Part shown: piece after piece, positions 1-9,839 of the stretch
Layout of the letters: every line of letters begins with the position of its first letter
Position numbering within the stretch: position 1 is the stretch's first letter
Source: an uncultured Lachnospiraceae bacterium
GTDB lineage: Bacteria > Bacillota > Clostridia > Lachnospirales > Lachnospiraceae
Direction of reading: 5' to 3'
Assembly: GCA_947305245.1 (NCBI GenBank)
Contig: CAMZDG010000024.1
Location: 1-44,050 of the forward strand
Length of the DNA stretch: 44,050 nucleotides
Program-made: the position numbers and the translations under genes
The notes under the pieces: model-generated
The model's database searches: none
What the model saw: only the letters and a program-made list of their open reading frames with translations
What the model was told of the DNA's origin: nothing

Positions 1-837
1 ACCTGGAAGGAACTCATTGAGATGTTCCCGACCATCCAGGGTAACAACATGAACATTGGTATGCCGAGTGCTGCAGGTACTGCAACGACTGGTAGCGGCG
101 GTGACCTGAACCTGTACTTCACGATGCTGTTCCAGAATGGCGGTGACCTTTATAATGAGAAGGGAACCAAGACCATCGTAAATGATGAGGCCGGCGTGGA
201 CGCATTCGACCAGTATGTGAAATTCTACAATGACTATGGTTGCCCGACGGTGTACGACTTTGCGAGCCGTTTCCGTTCCGGTGAGATGCCGATCGCAGTT
301 GCAAACTACGGCATGTACAACACCTTGATGGTATCCGCTCCCGAAATCAGAGGACTTTGGGACTTCACCTTGATCCCTGGTCTGGAGAAGACGGATGAGA
401 ATGGAAATACCTACCTTGACCGTTCCGACTGTATCGTAGGAAGTGCATCCATGATCCTTCCTTCGGACGACGAGACGGAGCAGAAGGCTTGGGAGTTCTT
501 TAAGTGGTGGGGTTCCACCAACACGCAGGTGAAGTTCGGTAGAGAGATGGAAGCTCTCCTCGGTGCATCCGCAAGATATGCTACCGCGAACAAGAACGCA
601 TTCGCACAGCTGGCTTGGTCTCAGCACGCGATCGACGTTCTGACGGAGCAGTGGGATCAGACGGTAGGTATCCGAGAGGTTCCCGGCGGTTACTACACCG
701 GCCGTCATCTGACCAACGCTTGTCGTAAGTGTATCAATGAGAAGGCGGATCCGAGAGAGACCATTCTGGACTACTCGATCCTCATAAACGAAGAGTTGAC
801 CAAGAAGCGTAAAGAATTTGGTCTTCCGCTGGAGTAA
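1..837 (+). CDS. Extracellular sugar-binding protein of an ABC importer, C-terminal part
   Basis: The reading frame is open from the first base of the window, so the start codon and signal sequence lie upstream; 278 residues remain. The visible part has the look of the C-terminal lobe of a family 1 (CUT1-type) solute-binding protein: an FKWW-containing helix, a GYYTGRHLTNA stretch where MalE-like proteins often carry an aromatic-rich ligand region, and a basic C-terminal helix. Such proteins sit outside the membrane and hand oligosaccharides to the permeases. The next gene begins 12 nt downstream and is a permease, which fits an SBP-permease-permease operon. The substrate cannot be told from sequence. 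Confidence 0.85.
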   Translation, partial: TWKELIEMFPTIQGNNMNIGMPSAAGTATTGSGGDLNLYFTMLFQNGGDLYNEKGTKTIVNDEAGVDAFDQYVKFYNDYGCPTVYDFASRFRSGEMPIAVANYGMYNTLMVSAPEIRGLWDFTLIPGLEKTDENGNTYLDRSDCIVGSASMILPSDDETEQKAWEFFKWWGSTNTQVKFGREMEALLGASARYATANKNAFAQLAWSQHAIDVLTEQWDQTVGIREVPGGYYTGRHLTNACRKCINEKADPRETILDYSILINEELTKKRKEFGLPLE

Positions 838-849
838 GGAGAGTGAAGC

Positions 850-1791
850 ATGAGTAGCAAATATTTAGACAAGTACGTCACCTTGCGAAAGCATAACGCA
901 AAGGTGGCATGGAAAAAGGCCAAGATCAGTAAGATGTGTTATCTGTTTTTGGCACCCTATGCATTATTGTTCACCATGTTTTATATCCTTCCGGTGATCA
1001 ATTCCATTTTCTTCAGTTTTACTTATTACAACATTTTGGAGCCGGCAAGATTCATCGGCATCCACAACTATGTCAGCCTGATCCTGGAGGACGACGTCTT
1101 CCTGATCGGCGTGAAGAACACCTTCATGATCGCCATTGTCACGGGTCCTTTGGGTTATGTCCTGAGCTTCCTGTTCGCATGGCTGATCAATGAGCTGCCG
1201 AGATGGATCCGCGCGATCACGATCGTAATTTTCTACGCCCCCTCCATTTCGGGTACCCTTTACACGATCTTCACGATCTTGTTCCGAGGCGACTACTACG
1301 GCCCCGTCAATTCCTTCCTGATCAACTGGGGAATCATTGATGCGCCGATCCTCTGGTTCAACGATCCGAGATACATGCTTCCGATCTGTATGGTCATCAT
1401 CCTCTGGATGAGCCTGGGAGCCGGATTCCTTTCCTTCGTTGCAGGTCTTCAGGGTATTGACGGATCCCAGTACGAAGCAGGTTACATGGACGGCGTGAAG
1501 AACAGATGGCAAGAGCTTTGGTACATCACCCTTCCGAACATGAAGCCCATGCTGATGTTCGGTGCGGTTATGACCATCACCAGTTCCTTCGGTGTCTGCG
1601 ACGTGACCATGGCCCTCTGCGGATATCCCAGTACCGACTATGCGGCACGAACCATCGTAACTCACTTGTTCGACTATGGTTTTTCCAGATTTGAAATGGG
1701 TTATGCATGTGCGATCGCTACAATGTTGTTCTTGATCATGATCTTATGTAACAAAGCAATCCAAAGTCTGTTGAGAAGAGTAGGAACCTGA
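850..1791 (+). CDS. Carbohydrate ABC transporter permease (MalF/LplB type)
   Basis: A 313-residue integral membrane protein with about six hydrophobic segments. It carries the cytoplasmic EAA-loop signature near residues 213-237 (YEAGYMDGVKNRWQELW, then LPNMKP), the contact site for the ATP-binding subunit. It would form one half of the membrane pore of the first importer in this locus. The ATG is preceded by AAGGAGAG about 8 nt upstream. The partner permease starts one base after its stop codon, so the two are probably translationally coupled. There is no ATPase gene nearby; in Bacillota a shared MsmX-like ATPase usually serves such importers (inference). Confidence 0.93.
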   Translation: MSSKYLDKYVTLRKHNAKVAWKKAKISKMCYLFLAPYALLFTMFYILPVINSIFFSFTYYNILEPARFIGIHNYVSLILEDDVFLIGVKNTFMIAIVTGPLGYVLSFLFAWLINELPRWIRAITIVIFYAPSISGTLYTIFTILFRGDYYGPVNSFLINWGIIDAPILWFNDPRYMLPICMVIILWMSLGAGFLSFVAGLQGIDGSQYEAGYMDGVKNRWQELWYITLPNMKPMLMFGAVMTITSSFGVCDVTMALCGYPSTDYAARTIVTHLFDYGFSRFEMGYACAIATMLFLIMILCNKAIQSLLRRVGT

Positions 1792-1792
1792 T

Positions 1793-2686
1793 ATGAGCAA
1801 AAAAGAAAAAGAAACCGAAGTAGTAAAACATCATTTGATCCAAAGAAGAAAACCCAATCGTTCCGTTGGCGGAGACATTGGTGTTTACATCTTCCTATTG
1901 TTGGTCGGCATTGCGATGGTATATCCTTTGGTGTTTGCCATCAACATGGCATTGAAGCCCATGGACGAGCTGTTTATGTTCCCGCCTAAGCTGTTTGCGC
2001 GGAACCCGACACTCGACAACTTCTCGGACTTGTTTGTTAACATGAGTAAGTCCACCGTGGCTTTCAGCCGTTACGTGTTCAATACCGTATTCATTACGGC
2101 GGCAGGAACTGCAGGACATCTGCTGATCGCATCCATGGGTGCGTTCGTGCTGGCAAAGTACCAGTTCCCCGGCAACCAGACCTTCTTCAAGCTGGTTACC
2201 ACCGCAATGATGTTCACGGGTTACGTTACCCAGATCCCGAACTACATCATCATCAGTAAGCTCGGCTGGGTTGACACCTTCTGGGCATGTGTCATTCCCG
2301 CGTTCGCATTCCCGATGGGATTCTTCCTCATGAAGCAGTTCATGGAAGGTCTTCCCAGCACGCTGATCGAGGCTGCAAAGATTGACGGCGCAAGTGAGTG
2401 GAAAGTGTTCACGAGAATTGTTATGCCGAACGTAAAACCGGCATGGCTGACCATGATCATCTATTCCGTACAGGCTCTGTGGAATAACCAGCAGGCAACC
2501 TTCATCTTCTCCGAGGAGAAGAAGACCCTGGTTTACGCACTGAACCAGATCCTGGGCGGTGGCGTTGCGAGAACCGGTCAGGCACAGGCGGTTCTGATCA
2601 TCGTAATCGCAGTGCCCATTACGATCTTCATGTTCACGGAGAGCCAGATCCTGGAGACCATGGCAAGTTCCGGCCTGAAGGATTGA
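1793..2686 (+). CDS. Carbohydrate ABC transporter permease (MalG/YtcP type)
   Basis: A 297-residue membrane protein with six predicted helices and a well-formed EAA loop (IEAAKIDGASEWKVF, then IVMPNVKPA), typical of the MalG-like second permease of CUT1 importers. The N-terminal 25 residues are charged and cytoplasmic. It starts one nucleotide after the stop of the MalF-like gene, which implies coupled translation and a 1:1 heterodimer. It is followed after 18 nt by the NHL-repeat gene, so the operon continues. Confidence 0.93.
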   Translation: MSKKEKETEVVKHHLIQRRKPNRSVGGDIGVYIFLLLVGIAMVYPLVFAINMALKPMDELFMFPPKLFARNPTLDNFSDLFVNMSKSTVAFSRYVFNTVFITAAGTAGHLLIASMGAFVLAKYQFPGNQTFFKLVTTAMMFTGYVTQIPNYIIISKLGWVDTFWACVIPAFAFPMGFFLMKQFMEGLPSTLIEAAKIDGASEWKVFTRIVMPNVKPAWLTMIIYSVQALWNNQQATFIFSEEKKTLVYALNQILGGGVARTGQAQAVLIIVIAVPITIFMFTESQILETMASSGLKD

Positions 2687-2704
2687 TGGGAGGAGAGAGG
2701 TAAT

Positions 2705-4243
2705 ATGAAGAAGATTCAAGCAAAGAAATTGGTGAAGAGATTGAGTGCGCTGGTTGCCAGTGCGGTCATTCTGGCAGGCTCTTCCCTCGCATTTCCCCTG
2801 ACGGCTCAGGCAGAGAGCAAGTACACCTACTGCTATGATTACTGGGGAGACGTTCAGGATTCCCCGGACGCATATGAGGTGGTAGGCGTTTACACCGCTG
2901 CTGACATGGGTCTCGAGAAGCCCATCAGCAACACCGCGAGCGGACTTACCGTCGTAGGAAATTACTTTTATATCTGTGATACCGGTAACAACCGTATCGT
3001 TCAGTTCGAGAGAATCGACAGAGAGCACATTGCCTTTGTCAAGGAGTATACTGGTTTCAAGGGGAATGTGGAGGTTACGACCTTCAACAAGCCCAATGAC
3101 TTCCAGATCAATGAGGAAGGTTATATCTTCATCGCTGACACGGATAACAACAGAGTCGTAAAGCTGGATCCTGACTGGAATTACATGATGGAGTTCACGA
3201 AGCCCACGGATAATTCCCTGGACGCTGAGCTGGTGTTCCAGCCCACCAAGCTGGTGGCTGACTCCGCAGGCCGCGTATACTGTATCGCAACCGGTATCAA
3301 CAAGGGCGTGATCAAGTACGAGGCAGACGGCAGCTTCTCCGGTTTCGTTGGAGCAACTCCCGTTGTATACAAGCTTTGGGACTACATTTGGAAGCGTTTC
3401 CTCTCTACCGCAGCGCAGAGAGAGAAGATGGTAAGCTTCGTTCCTACCGAGTACAGCAATCTCTATCTGGACCATGACGGATTCATTTATGCATGTTCCT
3501 CCGGCCTCGCTGAGGAAGACTTAAAGAGCGGTGCCGCAAAGGCAGTCAGAAGACTGAATCTGATGGGTAGCGACATTCTGATCCAGAACGGTGAGTTCCC
3601 TGTCTATGGTGATATCTACATGGGTAACGGCGGTGGTTACACCGGCTGTTCCAAGATCGTTGACGTAACGGCATTTGATAACGACGTATATGTGCTTTGC
3701 GATAAGGAAAGAGGGCGTCTGTTCACTTATGACAGCCAGGGTCGTCTGCTCTTCGCCTTCGGCGGCAAGGGTAACATAGACGGCTACTTCATGAAGGATC
3801 AGCCCATCGCGCTGGATCACATGGGATACGACCTGATCGCCCTGGATTCCGTAAGTAGAACCATCACGATGTTCACTCCTACCGAGTATGGTAAGCTGAT
3901 CTATCAGGCGATCGACCAGTTTGACGCAGGTCAGTACGAAGATTCCGGTAAGAGCTGGCAGGCAGTAATGGACCTGAATGGTAACTACGACCTGGCTTAC
4001 ATCGGCGTTGGACGTGCACTGCTTCGTCAGGAGCGTTATAAGGAAGCACTGAATTACTTCGAACTGAAATATGATGATGACAACTACTCCAAGGCCTTCA
4101 AACAGTATCGTAAGGAATGGGTGGAAGAGCACATCCTGGTGATCTTCATCGTCGTATTCGCCATTTTGATCATTCCCATGATCATCGGCAGGATTGGCAA
4201 GATCAAGTATGAGATTGACACCGCCGACATTTTCAAATTCTAA
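2705..4243 (+). CDS. Secreted NHL-repeat beta-propeller protein with TPR-like segment and C-terminal membrane anchor
   Basis: 512 residues. A Sec signal peptide ends near AQA at about residue 36. Five to six NHL-like blades follow, recognisable by recurring YICDTGNNRIVQF, FIADTDNNRVVKL and similar strands at about residues 75-400. Then comes a short TPR-like helical part (IYQAIDQFDAG to EALNYFELKYDDD) and one transmembrane helix at about 480-500. The propeller should face outward on the membrane. NHL propellers bind protein or glycan ligands, and some relatives are lactonases; no catalytic residues are claimed. Its place between two importer gene sets suggests a surface binding or scaffold role (inference). 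RBS GGGAGGAGAGAGG precedes the ATG. Confidence 0.8.
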   Translation: MKKIQAKKLVKRLSALVASAVILAGSSLAFPLTAQAESKYTYCYDYWGDVQDSPDAYEVVGVYTAADMGLEKPISNTASGLTVVGNYFYICDTGNNRIVQFERIDREHIAFVKEYTGFKGNVEVTTFNKPNDFQINEEGYIFIADTDNNRVVKLDPDWNYMMEFTKPTDNSLDAELVFQPTKLVADSAGRVYCIATGINKGVIKYEADGSFSGFVGATPVVYKLWDYIWKRFLSTAAQREKMVSFVPTEYSNLYLDHDGFIYACSSGLAEEDLKSGAAKAVRRLNLMGSDILIQNGEFPVYGDIYMGNGGGYTGCSKIVDVTAFDNDVYVLCDKERGRLFTYDSQGRLLFAFGGKGNIDGYFMKDQPIALDHMGYDLIALDSVSRTITMFTPTEYGKLIYQAIDQFDAGQYEDSGKSWQAVMDLNGNYDLAYIGVGRALLRQERYKEALNYFELKYDDDNYSKAFKQYRKEWVEEHILVIFIVVFAILIIPMIIGRIGKIKYEIDTADIFKF

Positions 4244-4258
4244 TTTAGGGAGGTTGCT

Positions 4259-4915
4259 ATGTTAACTTCGGCAAGAATAGAAGCTTTTAAGAGATATTGG
4301 AAATCTTTCAAGTTTGCATTTTATTGCGCGACCCACCCTATTGATGGATTTTGGGACCTGACGCATGAAAAACGCGGAACTTATGCAGCCGCAAATACGA
4401 TCTTGTTTCTGACGATCCTCGCCAGGATCATGAAACTGCAGTTTACAAGCTTTGTGGTTGACCCCGTATATTGGGAGGACATCAACATTTTCCTGTACAT
4501 TGCAAGTATTGTGTTCCCTCTGGCGATCTGGGTTGTCGGTAACTGGGCACTGACAACGCTGTTCGACGGGAAAGGCAGACTGGGTCAGGTTTACATCGCC
4601 ACCTGCTATTGTATGCTCCCGTATCCTTTGATCCAGTTCCCGCTGATCATCCTCAGCAACATGGTGACAAAGGATGAAATGCAGTTCCATACTACCTTAA
4701 GTGCCGTATCGCTGATCTGGGTTCTGGTTTGGATCGTGTTCGCAATGGGACAGATTCACGAGTACTCTTTTGGAAAGAACATTCTGTTTACCATAGCAAG
4801 TTTGTTTGCAATGCTGGTTATCGTATTCATCCTGCTCTTGTTCTTTAGCATGATCTCTCAGGGCGTTGCATACTTTATCTCATTTGGCAAAGAAGCTTTG
4901 TTCCGAATGTCATAA
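4259..4915 (+). CDS. Yip1-family-like integral membrane protein
   Basis: 218 residues with about five hydrophobic helices (TANTILFLTILARIM region, FLYIASIVFPLAIWV, YCMLPYPLIQFPLIIL, SLIWVLVWIVFAM, and a C-terminal helix). The central helices with a Pro-rich YCMLPYP turn match bacterial YIP1/YipA-like proteins. Function in bacteria is poorly known. It lies 15 nt after the NHL gene and 47 nt before the DUF5696-type gene, inside the transporter operon, so it may help assemble the neighbouring membrane proteins (inference). RBS GGGAGG precedes the ATG. Confidence 0.7.
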   Translation: MLTSARIEAFKRYWKSFKFAFYCATHPIDGFWDLTHEKRGTYAAANTILFLTILARIMKLQFTSFVVDPVYWEDINIFLYIASIVFPLAIWVVGNWALTTLFDGKGRLGQVYIATCYCMLPYPLIQFPLIILSNMVTKDEMQFHTTLSAVSLIWVLVWIVFAMGQIHEYSFGKNILFTIASLFAMLVIVFILLLFFSMISQGVAYFISFGKEALFRMS

Positions 4916-4962
4916 GTCAGAACAGGAACCGGCGTAAACGGAAGGATAGGAGTAACAAGAAT

Positions 4963-7815
4963 ATGGATAACAACGAAATGAACGTGAATAAGGACGAGAA
5001 CCTGCAGCCTGATGAGGTTACTTCGCCGGAGGCTAAAGTAGCGTCGGAGGTGGCCGGGGAGGCTGTTGAAAAAGCGGAAGAGGTTGCCAAAGAGGAGGCA
5101 GCAAAGGAACCCATTCCCGAAGAGAATGGTGCGCCTGCTGATGCGCCGAAACCTGAGAAGGCACCGAAGGCAGAAAAAGCTCCGAAGCCGGAAAAGGCTC
5201 CGAAGGCTGCTAAGCCCGCAAAGGCTGCTACGGTCAATACCGTGAAGAAGCCCCTGCTCAGTGATGCCGCAAAGCAAAGACTGAAGGGTCTGATCTTCCC
5301 CGTGGTGATGACTGCGATCATTTTAGTAGCTGTGATCTTCATCATCAATCATAAGAACACGGTTGAGGAAGAGCCCGTCATCCGCGTGAACAAGTATGAA
5401 GGATCTGAGGATCCCATCATTCTTGAGAACAGCGAGCTGAAGCTGACCATGGATCCTCTCACGACCTTCTTTGAAGTGGAAGTGAAGAGCACCGGTAAGG
5501 TTTGGAGGGCAACTCCCGAGGATGGCCTGAATGATACCATCGCAAGAGGTGATGCCAAGGGTAAGGTTAACTCCACCATGGTCATCACTTACACGAAGGA
5601 TTCCGGTCTTGAGAAAGAGTATAACAACTATACCTACAGTATCGAGAACGGCGTGTATGACATTGAGTCGACCAAGGATTACATCAAGATCAACTACTCC
5701 ATCGGTGACGTGGAGAAGGAATTCATCATTCCTCCCGTAGCGCTCGCTGATAAGTTTGAAGAATTACTTTCCAAGCTGGACAGAGACGGTAATTACTTCG
5801 TGTCTCAGTATTATAAGAAATATGATCCCGCTAAGCCTGGTAAGAAGGATGACGTGGAAGCCCTGAAGACGAATTATCCCGTTTATGCGGAAGGTCAGGC
5901 CATCTATGTGATCCGTGAAGGTACCACCGATGCACTGAAGTCAAAGGTGGAGAACTACCTGGAAGAGATCGGATATACCATGGAGGATTACAAGGCGGAC
6001 TGCGAACTTGACCAATCCGAGGCCACCACGGATAAGGCCGTGTTCAACATCACGGTTTACTATCGTTTGGACGGCAAGGATCTCGTTGTAGAGCTTCCTT
6101 ATAAGGAGATGCAGTTCAGCATGGCGAACCCCCTGTTCTCCATCTCACCCCTGCCGATGTTCGGTGCAGGCTCCACCGAGGAGGAAGGCTTCCTGTTTGT
6201 TCCCGAGGGCGGCGGCGCAAAGATCAACTTCAACAATGGTAAGCTTGCACAGAGCAGCTACGAGACCAAGGTGTACGGACGTGACATGGCTCTGGTAAAG
6301 GATGCCGTTGTGCATGACCCCATCGTAAACTACAATGCTTTTGGTATCGCGAAGGATGGCGGCGCTTTCGTATGTATTCTGGAAGACGGCTCATCTTATG
6401 CGAACATCCAGGCCGACATTGCCGGCAGATATAACAGCTACAACTTTGTAAATGCTAAGTTCAGCGCGATCCTTCGTGAGAGATATAACTTAGGTGAGCA
6501 GGCAAACCAGGCAGTGTACGTATTCACTCCTGAGCTTCCCGATGAATCTCTGGTAGAAAGATTCCGCTTTGTGGATTCCGACAGCTACCTTGACATGGCG
6601 AAGGCATATAAGGAGTATCTGCTCCAGAACTTCCCGAACGAGTTCACCCTGAATTCCGACACGGAAGCGCCCATCGTCATCGAAGTGGTTGCAGCAGTGG
6701 ATAAGGTAAAACAGGTACTCGGCGTTCCTACTTCCAGACCTCTGAAGCTGACGACCTTTAAGGAAGCGAAGGACATGATCACGACGCTCCATTCGGAAGG
6801 CCTTCATAACATGTCCGTGAAGCTGACCGGTTGGATGAACGGCGGCGTGAACCAGAAGATCCTGAAGAAGGTGAAGCTGGTAAGTGCCTGCGGAAGCGCC
6901 GGCGACTTAAAGAAGCTGACCGCGGAAGCTGCGAACCTTGGCATCGACATGTATCTGGATGGCGTTACCCAGTACGAATATGACAGTGACCTTCTTGACG
7001 GATTCAATTCCTTCACGGATTCCGCAAGATTCATCAGTAAGGAGAGAGCGAAGCTGTATCAGTACAGCGCCGTGACCTTCGCACAGAGAGAGGGTGCCGA
7101 CACTTACTACCTGCTCCATGCAGACCTCGCAACGCAGATGGCTGAGAACCTGTACAAGGCAGTAAAGAAGTATGGCGCGAACATCTCCTTCCGTGAGACT
7201 GGTAAGGACCTCTCCGGTGACTATTACAAGAAGAAGAGGGTTTCCCGTGAGACGACCAGAAAGACTCAGATGGAGCAGCTCTCCAAGTTCTCTCAGGACA
7301 CCAAGATCATGATCAACAGCGGTAACTTATATGCTGCAATGTACAGTGACATGATCACCAACATGGATCTGAGAGGTTCCGAGTACACCATCATTGATGA
7401 GTTCATTCCTTTCTATGAGCTGGCAATTCACGGTTACAAGAATTACGTGGGATATCCCATCAACCTGGCAAATGATCCCACGGATGAACTGCTCACTTCT
7501 GCTGAGTATGGTGCAGGCCTGTACTTTACTCTGATGCAAGAGTCGCCCTTTGCACTGCAGAAAACCCTTTATACGGAATACTTTGGCGCAAACTACGAGT
7601 CCTGGCACGACAGGATGATCGAAATCTATAGCAGATATAACAGAGAAATGGGTCACATTTTCAAGCAAGAGATGACCAATCACGTGACTCTCGAAAATGG
7701 CCTGACCTGCACCTCGTATGCGGACGGCACCAAAGTTTACGTAAATTATAATTACATGGACAAGACCGCTGACGGCAAGACCATTCCTGCAAGAGACTAT
7801 GTGGTAGTTCGGTAA
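4963..7815 (+). CDS. Large membrane-anchored DUF5696-type protein of the sugar uptake locus
   Basis: 950 residues. Residues 1-100 are a low-complexity cytoplasmic tail rich in Glu, Lys, Pro and Ala, with repeats of the kind KAPKAEKAPKPEKAPK. A single transmembrane helix follows at about 110-130, then an extracellular part of some 800 residues. The ectodomain resembles DUF5696 proteins found beside carbohydrate ABC transporters in Lachnospiraceae and Paenibacillus (recognised from memory). Its second half, with VTQYEYDSDLLDGFNSF, FAQREGADTYYLL and a late NSGNLYAAMYSD strand, could be a TIM-barrel with glycosidase-like acidic residues, but I cannot assign a catalytic pair. A surface glycan-binding or -cleaving role is an inference from neighbours. 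Confidence 0.75.
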   Translation: MDNNEMNVNKDENLQPDEVTSPEAKVASEVAGEAVEKAEEVAKEEAAKEPIPEENGAPADAPKPEKAPKAEKAPKPEKAPKAAKPAKAATVNTVKKPLLSDAAKQRLKGLIFPVVMTAIILVAVIFIINHKNTVEEEPVIRVNKYEGSEDPIILENSELKLTMDPLTTFFEVEVKSTGKVWRATPEDGLNDTIARGDAKGKVNSTMVITYTKDSGLEKEYNNYTYSIENGVYDIESTKDYIKINYSIGDVEKEFIIPPVALADKFEELLSKLDRDGNYFVSQYYKKYDPAKPGKKDDVEALKTNYPVYAEGQAIYVIREGTTDALKSKVENYLEEIGYTMEDYKADCELDQSEATTDKAVFNITVYYRLDGKDLVVELPYKEMQFSMANPLFSISPLPMFGAGSTEEEGFLFVPEGGGAKINFNNGKLAQSSYETKVYGRDMALVKDAVVHDPIVNYNAFGIAKDGGAFVCILEDGSSYANIQADIAGRYNSYNFVNAKFSAILRERYNLGEQANQAVYVFTPELPDESLVERFRFVDSDSYLDMAKAYKEYLLQNFPNEFTLNSDTEAPIVIEVVAAVDKVKQVLGVPTSRPLKLTTFKEAKDMITTLHSEGLHNMSVKLTGWMNGGVNQKILKKVKLVSACGSAGDLKKLTAEAANLGIDMYLDGVTQYEYDSDLLDGFNSFTDSARFISKERAKLYQYSAVTFAQREGADTYYLLHADLATQMAENLYKAVKKYGANISFRETGKDLSGDYYKKKRVSRETTRKTQMEQLSKFSQDTKIMINSGNLYAAMYSDMITNMDLRGSEYTIIDEFIPFYELAIHGYKNYVGYPINLANDPTDELLTSAEYGAGLYFTLMQESPFALQKTLYTEYFGANYESWHDRMIEIYSRYNREMGHIFKQEMTNHVTLENGLTCTSYADGTKVYVNYNYMDKTADGKTIPARDYVVVR

Positions 7816-7844
7816 CGGTAAAATCTTAGAAAGGGTTTATGATT

Positions 7845-8759
7845 ATGAAGAAACAGAAAAACACATTAGCAGGTCTTCAGAAGCGTAAAGCGATATCGGG
7901 ATATATCTTTATCTCTCCCTTTCTCATCGGCTTCCTGATCTTTATGGTAAAGCCCCTGTTCCAATCGCTTTACATGAGCTTCTGTAACGTGGAGATCGCG
8001 GCCGGAGTTATCAACCCGGTATTTTGTAAGATCGATCAGTACAAGTTTGCACTGACGATCGACCCTAACTACAACAGACTGTTGGTAGAAGAATTCACCA
8101 GAATGCTGACCAACTCCCTGGCCATCATGGTATTCAGCTTCTTCGTTTCGCTGATCCTGAACCAGGAGTTCAAGGGCAGAGCGTTAGTAAGAGCAATCTT
8201 CTTCCTTCCCGTGATCCTGTCTTCCGGCGTTATCCTTGGTTTGGAGAGTAACAACTCCCTGATGGCGCAGCTGCAGGTGAACATCCAGGAAGCAGCATCC
8301 GGCATCAGTATCACCGGTACTCTGGAGAGCATCCTGAGAACGACGAACATCACCTGGGGCGTAAGAGCCTTCGAGGAAGTGTTCAAACTGATCGACGGAA
8401 TTTACGACGTGGCAATTGCCTCCGGTATTCAGATCATCATCTTCCTGTCTGGTCTGCAGACCATTTCCGCCAGCATGTACGAGGCGGCAGACATTGAGGG
8501 ATGTACCGCATGGGAAAGCCTTTGGAAGATCACCTTCCCCATGATCAGCTCCATGTTCCTTGTAAACTGGGTGTACACCATCATCGATTTCTGTATGAGA
8601 TCCGACAACCAGGTGATCGACAAGATCAACACGGTTATGATCACGGATATCAATTATGGTTTGGCATCGGCGATGTCCTGGATCTATTTCGTGATCGTTA
8701 TGGCTTTCGTAGGCATCACCTCACTACTGATCTCAAAGGGGGTTTACTATTATGACTAA
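7845..8759 (+). CDS. Carbohydrate ABC transporter permease (second importer, MalF type)
   Basis: 304 residues from the ATG at 7845. An in-frame ATG at 7839 is only 3 nt from the AGAAAGGG ribosome site, whereas 7845 has a normal 9-nt gap, so I chose the latter. Six hydrophobic helices and an EAA loop (YEAADIEGCTAWESLWKITFP) are visible. It has an unusually long periplasmic stretch after helix 3 (about residues 125-185, from LESNNSLMAQLQ to FKLIDGIYDV). The last 8 nt overlap the next permease gene. It pairs with that gene as the pore of the second importer. Confidence 0.9.
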   Translation: MKKQKNTLAGLQKRKAISGYIFISPFLIGFLIFMVKPLFQSLYMSFCNVEIAAGVINPVFCKIDQYKFALTIDPNYNRLLVEEFTRMLTNSLAIMVFSFFVSLILNQEFKGRALVRAIFFLPVILSSGVILGLESNNSLMAQLQVNIQEAASGISITGTLESILRTTNITWGVRAFEEVFKLIDGIYDVAIASGIQIIIFLSGLQTISASMYEAADIEGCTAWESLWKITFPMISSMFLVNWVYTIIDFCMRSDNQVIDKINTVMITDINYGLASAMSWIYFVIVMAFVGITSLLISKGVYYYD

Positions 8760-9753
8760 GGCGAAAGTTAATCCGAATGGTGACTTCTGGGAGAGAAACA
8801 GAAAGTCTGATGGATATCTGCTCAAGAAGACCGTACTCAAGTATTTTGTCAGCATTGCCCGTTTCATCCTGCTCTTTGGTATGTGTTTCATGATCCTGCA
8901 GCCGATCTTTAACAAGATCTCCGTAAGTTTCATGACCATTCAGGACCTGAACAATCCGACCATCATTTCCATCCCGGAGAATCCGACGACGGAAAATTAC
9001 CAGATGGCAGCAAAGCTGATGAGCTATTCCCAGTCCGTACTCAACTCCTTTGGCATCGCTTTGGCGATCGCCGTGGTGCAGATTACCGTGACAACTTTAG
9101 CAGGATATGGGTTCGCAAGATTCGAATTCCCGCTGAAAAAGTTTTGGTTTGCCTGCGTAATGCTGATCATTTTGATCCCGCCGCAGACGATTTCCACTTC
9201 TTTGTTCCTACATTTTAGATTTTTTGATATTTTTGGGTTGATAAAATTGCTCACAGGTGATACTATAAATCTTAGAGGTTCCGCGTTGCCCTACTTTTTG
9301 ATGAGTTTGGGGTGCATGGGATTGAAGAATGGACTGTATATCTACATGATCAGACAGTTCTTCCGCAACATCCCGAAGGAACTCGAAGAGGCAGCATACG
9401 TGGATGGCTGTGGCACGCTGATGACCTTCGTCCGCATTATGCTTCCTGATGCAAAGCCAATCCTGACTTCCTGCTTCCTGTTCTCCTTCGTATGGCAGTG
9501 GACGGATGGTTACTATTCGAAGCTGTTCCTTGGAAACGTGAAGCTGGTGAGTACGGAACTCTCCAGATTGGTGGATAGCTTGGGTGCATTCCTGATGAGA
9601 GAGATGGGCACGACCGTTACGGTTCCCCTTTCTTACTCCAACGCCATTCTGTCAACGGGTACCCTAATGATCATCTTACCTTTGATCATTCTGTATCTGT
9701 TCGCACAGAGAGGATTCGTGGAAAGCTTGTCAAGCTCCGGCATCAAGATGTAA
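8752..9753 (+). CDS. Carbohydrate ABC transporter permease (second importer, MalG type)
   Basis: 333 residues, six helices, with the EAA loop EEAAYVDGCGTLMTFVRIMLPDAKP. AAAGGGGG lies about 8 nt before the ATG, which overlaps the end of the previous permease gene. Compared with ordinary MalG proteins it has an enlarged loop around residues 150-185 (FRFFDIFGLIKLLTGDTINLR). This loop is encoded by a markedly AT-rich run at about 9205-9320, unlike the surrounding GC-richer codons. The same loop faces outward and touches the binding protein in related importers, so the insertion may bear on partner recognition. Confidence 0.9.
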   Translation: MTKAKVNPNGDFWERNRKSDGYLLKKTVLKYFVSIARFILLFGMCFMILQPIFNKISVSFMTIQDLNNPTIISIPENPTTENYQMAAKLMSYSQSVLNSFGIALAIAVVQITVTTLAGYGFARFEFPLKKFWFACVMLIILIPPQTISTSLFLHFRFFDIFGLIKLLTGDTINLRGSALPYFLMSLGCMGLKNGLYIYMIRQFFRNIPKELEEAAYVDGCGTLMTFVRIMLPDAKPILTSCFLFSFVWQWTDGYYSKLFLGNVKLVSTELSRLVDSLGAFLMREMGTTVTVPLSYSNAILSTGTLMIILPLIILYLFAQRGFVESLSSSGIKM

Positions 9754-9756
9754 TTG

Positions 9757-9820
9757 ATATATCATTCCCGCCTCGTTGGTTTCCCGGAAAGAATATGCCG
9801 GCGAGAAAAAGGGGATATAT
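9757..9820 (+). other. Imperfect long hairpin before the second binding-protein gene
   Basis: In the 86-nt gap between permease and binding-protein genes, TATATC/CCC/CTCG segments at 9758-9774 can pair with CGAG/GGG/GATATA at 9802-9819, leaving internal loops. Such structures between permease and binding-protein cistrons often set different mRNA stabilities. The pairing is imperfect and drawn by eye. Confidence 0.35.
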
Positions 9821-9839
9821 ATAAAAAAGGAGGATAAAA

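Noticed and set aside
1895..3475. A 526-codon open frame on the minus strand
   Set aside because: It is antisense to the permease and NHL genes, shows no protein-like pattern, and arises from codon bias of the sense strand.
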